Origin: Oscillospiraceae bacterium
GTDB lineage: Bacteria > Bacillota > Clostridia > Oscillospirales > Ruminococcaceae
DNA: 64,000 nt
Direction: 5' to 3'
Assembly (NCBI GenBank): GCA_019423755.1
Contig: JAHZAU010000009.1
Span: forward strand, 1 to 64,000
Shown here: positions 61,747 through 64,000 of the stretch, in pieces
Layout of the letters: each line of letters starts with the position of its first letter
Numbering within the stretch: the first letter of the stretch is position 1
The notes under the pieces: model-generated
Told to the model about the DNA's origin: nothing
Databases searched by the model: none
Seen by the model: the letters and a program-made list of their open reading frames with translations, nothing else
Position numbers and translations under genes: made by a program

Positions 61747-63648
61747 ATGGTAAACGTGACACTCAAAGACAACAGCGTCAAGCAATATGAGTCCGGTACC
61801 ACCGTGCTGGATATCGCCAAAAGCCTGAGCGCCGGTCTGGCCCGTGCGGCCTGCGCCGGTCGCATCAACGGCCAGGTCGTAGACCTGCGCACCCCCGTTA
61901 CCGAGGACTGCTCGGTGGAGATCTGCACCTTCGACGACGAGGACGGCAAACACGCCTTCTGGCATTCTTCCGCCCACCTGATGGCCCAGGCCGTGCTGCA
62001 CCTGTTCCCCGGCACCAAGTTCGCCATCGGTCCGGCTATCAAAGAGGGCTTCTACTACGACTTCGAGTTTGAAAAACCCGTTTCCCCCGAGGATCTGGAA
62101 AAGATCGAAGCCGAGATGAAGCGCATCGTCAAGGAAAAACCGGAGATCCACCGCTTTGAGCTGGATGCCGACGAAGCCCGCGCCAAGATGCAGGACCAGC
62201 CCTATAAGCTGGAACTCATCGAGGAGCACGCCGGCAAAGGCGAAAAGCTGAGCTTCTACGAGCAGGGCGACTTCTGCGACCTGTGCGCGGGTCCCCACCT
62301 GATGGATATGTCCCCCATCAAGGCAGTGAAGATCACCTCCTGCACCGGCGCTTATTGGAGAGGTGACAGCAACCGTCAGATGCTCACCCGTCTGTACGCC
62401 GTTTCCTTCCCCAAAGCAAGCCAGCTGGAAGAACACCTGGCTGCCATTGAAGAAGCCAAAAAACGCGACCACCGCAAACTGGGCCGCGAACTGGGCCTCT
62501 TCACCATCATGGACGAAGGCCCCGGCTTCCCCTTCTTCCTGCCCAAGGGCATGATCGTCAAAAACGAACTGATCAACTACTGGAGAGAGATCCACACCGC
62601 TGCCGGTTACCACGAGATCTCCACCCCCATGATGCTCAACCGCGCTCTGTGGGAGCGTTCCGGCCACTGGGGCCACTATAAAGAGAACATGTACACCACC
62701 GTCATCGACGACACCGATTTCGCCATCAAGCCCATGAACTGCCCCGGCGGCATCCTGGTGTACAAAAATGATATGCGCTCCTACCGGGAGCTGCCCCTGC
62801 GTATGGGCGAGCTGGGTCTGGTACACCGCCACGAGCTGTCCGGCGCCCTGCACGGCCTGATGCGCGTCCGCTGCTTCACCCAGGACGATGCCCACATCTT
62901 CATGACCAAAGACCAGATCAAGGACGAGATCAAGGGCGTTGTCAACCTGATCGACCAGGTTTACAGCCTCTTCGGCTTCAAATATCATGTGGAGCTGTCC
63001 ACCATGCCGGAAGACCACATGGGCGCCATCGAGGACTGGGAGGTCGCTACCGCCGGTCTGCGCGGCGCCATGGAGGAGCTGGGCAAGGATTACGTGGTCA
63101 ACGAGGGCGACGGCGCCTTCTACGGACCCAAGCTGGACTTCCATCTGGAAGACTCCCTGGGACGCACCTGGCAGTGCGGCACCATCCAGCTGGACTTCCA
63201 GCTGCCCGAGCGCTTTGAGCTGGAATACACCGGAGCCGACGGCGAGAAACACCGCCCGGTTATGATCCACCGCGTGGTATTCGGCTCCATCGAGCGCTTC
63301 ATCGGTATCCTCATCGAGCACTTTGCCGGCGCCTTCCCCACCTGGCTGGCTCCTGTCCAGGCGGTGCTCATCCCCATCTCCGAGAAGCACGCAGACTACG
63401 CTCAGGAAGTGACCGCCCGCCTGAAAGCGGCCGGCGTCCGGGTAGAGTGCGACCTGCGTCCCGAAAAGATGGGCTACAAGATCCGCGAAGCCCAGCTGCA
63501 GAAGATCCCCTACATGCTGGTTGTGGGTGAAAAAGAGATGGAAAGCGGCGAAGTTTCCGTCCGCGCCAGAAAAGAAGGCGAAGGCGGCACCATGAAGGTG
63601 GAAGACTTCATCGAGAAGATCACCGCTGAGATCAAAGAAAGAAGATAA
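61747..63648 (+). CDS. thrS: Threonyl-tRNA synthetase
   Basis: A 633-residue class II synthetase. It has the TGS domain (1-63), the editing domain with HSSAHLMAQAVLHLFP, and the catalytic domain with GPGFPFFLPKG, NCPGG and the motif 2 RVRCFTQDDAH, then the C-terminal anticodon-binding domain. It charges tRNA-Thr; its shortage is sensed by the T-box 1.2 kb upstream. AAAAGGAG precedes the ATG. Two other genes lie between T-box and thrS, unusual since thrS typically follows its T-box directly. Confidence 0.97.
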   Translation: MVNVTLKDNSVKQYESGTTVLDIAKSLSAGLARAACAGRINGQVVDLRTPVTEDCSVEICTFDDEDGKHAFWHSSAHLMAQAVLHLFPGTKFAIGPAIKEGFYYDFEFEKPVSPEDLEKIEAEMKRIVKEKPEIHRFELDADEARAKMQDQPYKLELIEEHAGKGEKLSFYEQGDFCDLCAGPHLMDMSPIKAVKITSCTGAYWRGDSNRQMLTRLYAVSFPKASQLEEHLAAIEEAKKRDHRKLGRELGLFTIMDEGPGFPFFLPKGMIVKNELINYWREIHTAAGYHEISTPMMLNRALWERSGHWGHYKENMYTTVIDDTDFAIKPMNCPGGILVYKNDMRSYRELPLRMGELGLVHRHELSGALHGLMRVRCFTQDDAHIFMTKDQIKDEIKGVVNLIDQVYSLFGFKYHVELSTMPEDHMGAIEDWEVATAGLRGAMEELGKDYVVNEGDGAFYGPKLDFHLEDSLGRTWQCGTIQLDFQLPERFELEYTGADGEKHRPVMIHRVVFGSIERFIGILIEHFAGAFPTWLAPVQAVLIPISEKHADYAQEVTARLKAAGVRVECDLRPEKMGYKIREAQLQKIPYMLVVGEKEMESGEVSVRARKEGEGGTMKVEDFIEKITAEIKERR

Positions 63649-63676
63649 TCCCCGCGGGATTATCCCAAAAATCGTT

Positions 63677-63716
63677 GAAAACCGGGCCCTTTTGGTGACG
63701 AAAGGGTCCGGTTTTT
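63677..63716 (+). terminator. Terminator after thrS
   Basis: Arms AAAACCGGGCCCTTT and AAAGGGTCCGGTTTTT around a 7-base loop. Confidence 0.82.
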
Positions 63717-63767
63717 GTGATGAAAGGCAGAAATTGCGAAAATATTTCGGAAACGAGAGGGAAGGGT

Positions 63768-63796
63768 TTGAAACCCCGCCCCCTTTGCAGTATAAT
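63768..63796 (+). promoter_or_regulatory. Promoter of the cysteine desulfurase gene
   Basis: TTGAAA (63768-63773) and a perfect TATAAT (63791-63796) are 17 bases apart; start about 70 bases before the gene. Confidence 0.75.
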
Positions 63797-63871
63797 GGTA
63801 AAGTATGAACTATGTCAGAAAACGCCCGGCCCCACAGGCTGGGCGGGACTGGAATAAGAGGTGCTTTGCTT

Positions 63872-64000
63872 TTGTCCATCTACTACGATAACAGCGCCAC
63901 CACCCGCACCCGGGAGGAGGCCGCTCAGATCATCTGCCGGATGCTCACCGAGGAGTACGGCAACCCCTCCTCCCTGCACCGGCTGGGCTTTTCGGCCCAG
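63872..64000 (+). CDS. Cysteine desulfurase, N-terminal part (runs off the window)
   Basis: The first 43 residues of a NifS/IscS-type PLP enzyme: SIYYDNSATTRTREEAA and YGNPSSLHRLG are both diagnostic of the class V aminotransferase family. It mobilises sulfur from cysteine for iron-sulfur clusters or tRNA thiolation. The start TTG 63872 has AAGAGGTG 8 bases upstream. The gene is cut by the right edge, so the subtype (iscS, nifS or other) cannot be judged. Confidence 0.85.
   Translation, partial: MSIYYDNSATTRTREEAAQIICRMLTEEYGNPSSLHRLGFSAQ

Overview
The window is a single stretch of GC-rich bacterial chromosome centred on the replication origin. Gene content and order point to a spore-forming Firmicute of class Clostridia, most likely a gut Oscillospirales (Ruminococcaceae/Oscillospiraceae-like) organism; this placement is inference. 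The evidence is the canonical rpmH-rnpA-yidD-yidC-jag-mnmE-mnmG-rsmG-noc-parA-parB arm on the minus strand, the dnaA-dnaN-yaaA-recF-remB-gyrB-gyrA arm on the plus strand, a SleB spore germination hydrolase, a tRNA-Thr-type T-box, family names typical of gut Clostridia (DUF6483, DUF6320, YcxB-like) and an SDR closely resembling clostridial bile-acid 7alpha-hydroxysteroid dehydrogenases. No insertion sequence, prophage, CRISPR array or rRNA was seen.

Layout. 1-13.9 kb: a small membrane protein, sleB, a DUF6483 protein, the azlCD branched-chain amino acid exporter, a four-gene Gld-type ABC transport operon, tex, two bacterial-PH membrane proteins, a GNAT acetyltransferase and a coiled-coil membrane protein. 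14.0-15.7 kb: a tRNA-Met/tRNA-Glu operon and a fused GNAT/acyl-ACP thioesterase. 15.7-28.3 kb: the left origin arm (parB, parA, a secreted serpin between two parS sites, noc, rsmG, a GNAT, mnmG, mnmE, jag, yidC, yidD, rnpA, rpmH). 28.3-30.7 kb: oriC, with DnaA boxes on both sides of dnaA and a DnaA-trio-like CTA repeat in the dnaA-dnaN gap. 30.7-39.7 kb: the right arm, with two YcxB-like membrane proteins between gyrB and gyrA.

39.7-48 kb is accessory metabolism: a flavodoxin-like protein, a cation/proton antiporter behind a riboswitch-like leader, a small XRE regulator, the 7alpha-HSDH-like SDR, and an operon of MATE transporter, alpha/beta hydrolase, alcohol-acetyltransferase-like protein and zinc-ribbon membrane protein. 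48.2-52.2 kb is a cobalamin-dependent methionine operon (metF, a stand-alone activation-domain protein, and a MetH lacking that domain). 52.3-58 kb carries a GNAT, two small membrane proteins, an M3 peptidase lipoprotein, a LytM/M23 protein that has lost zinc ligands, a two-subunit chromate-type transporter and a cytidine deaminase-like protein. 58-64 kb carries rny, a hairpin-rich gap, a threonine T-box leading into a membrane protein-Nudix-thrS operon, and the start of a cysteine desulfurase gene running off the window.

Almost all genes left of the origin in 15.7-28.3 kb are on the minus strand and those right of it to 40 kb on the plus strand, so the replication and segregation genes are transcribed away from oriC. 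Many neighbours overlap by 1-14 bases, suggesting translational coupling. The items I consider most worth checking are the three-way-junction leader of the antiporter (41.5-41.6 kb), the hairpin-rich transcribed regions at 20.0, 47.9 and 59.9 kb, the GNAT-thioesterase fusion with an internal start, the serpin placed between parS sites, and the MATE/hydrolase/acetyltransferase/zinc-ribbon operon.
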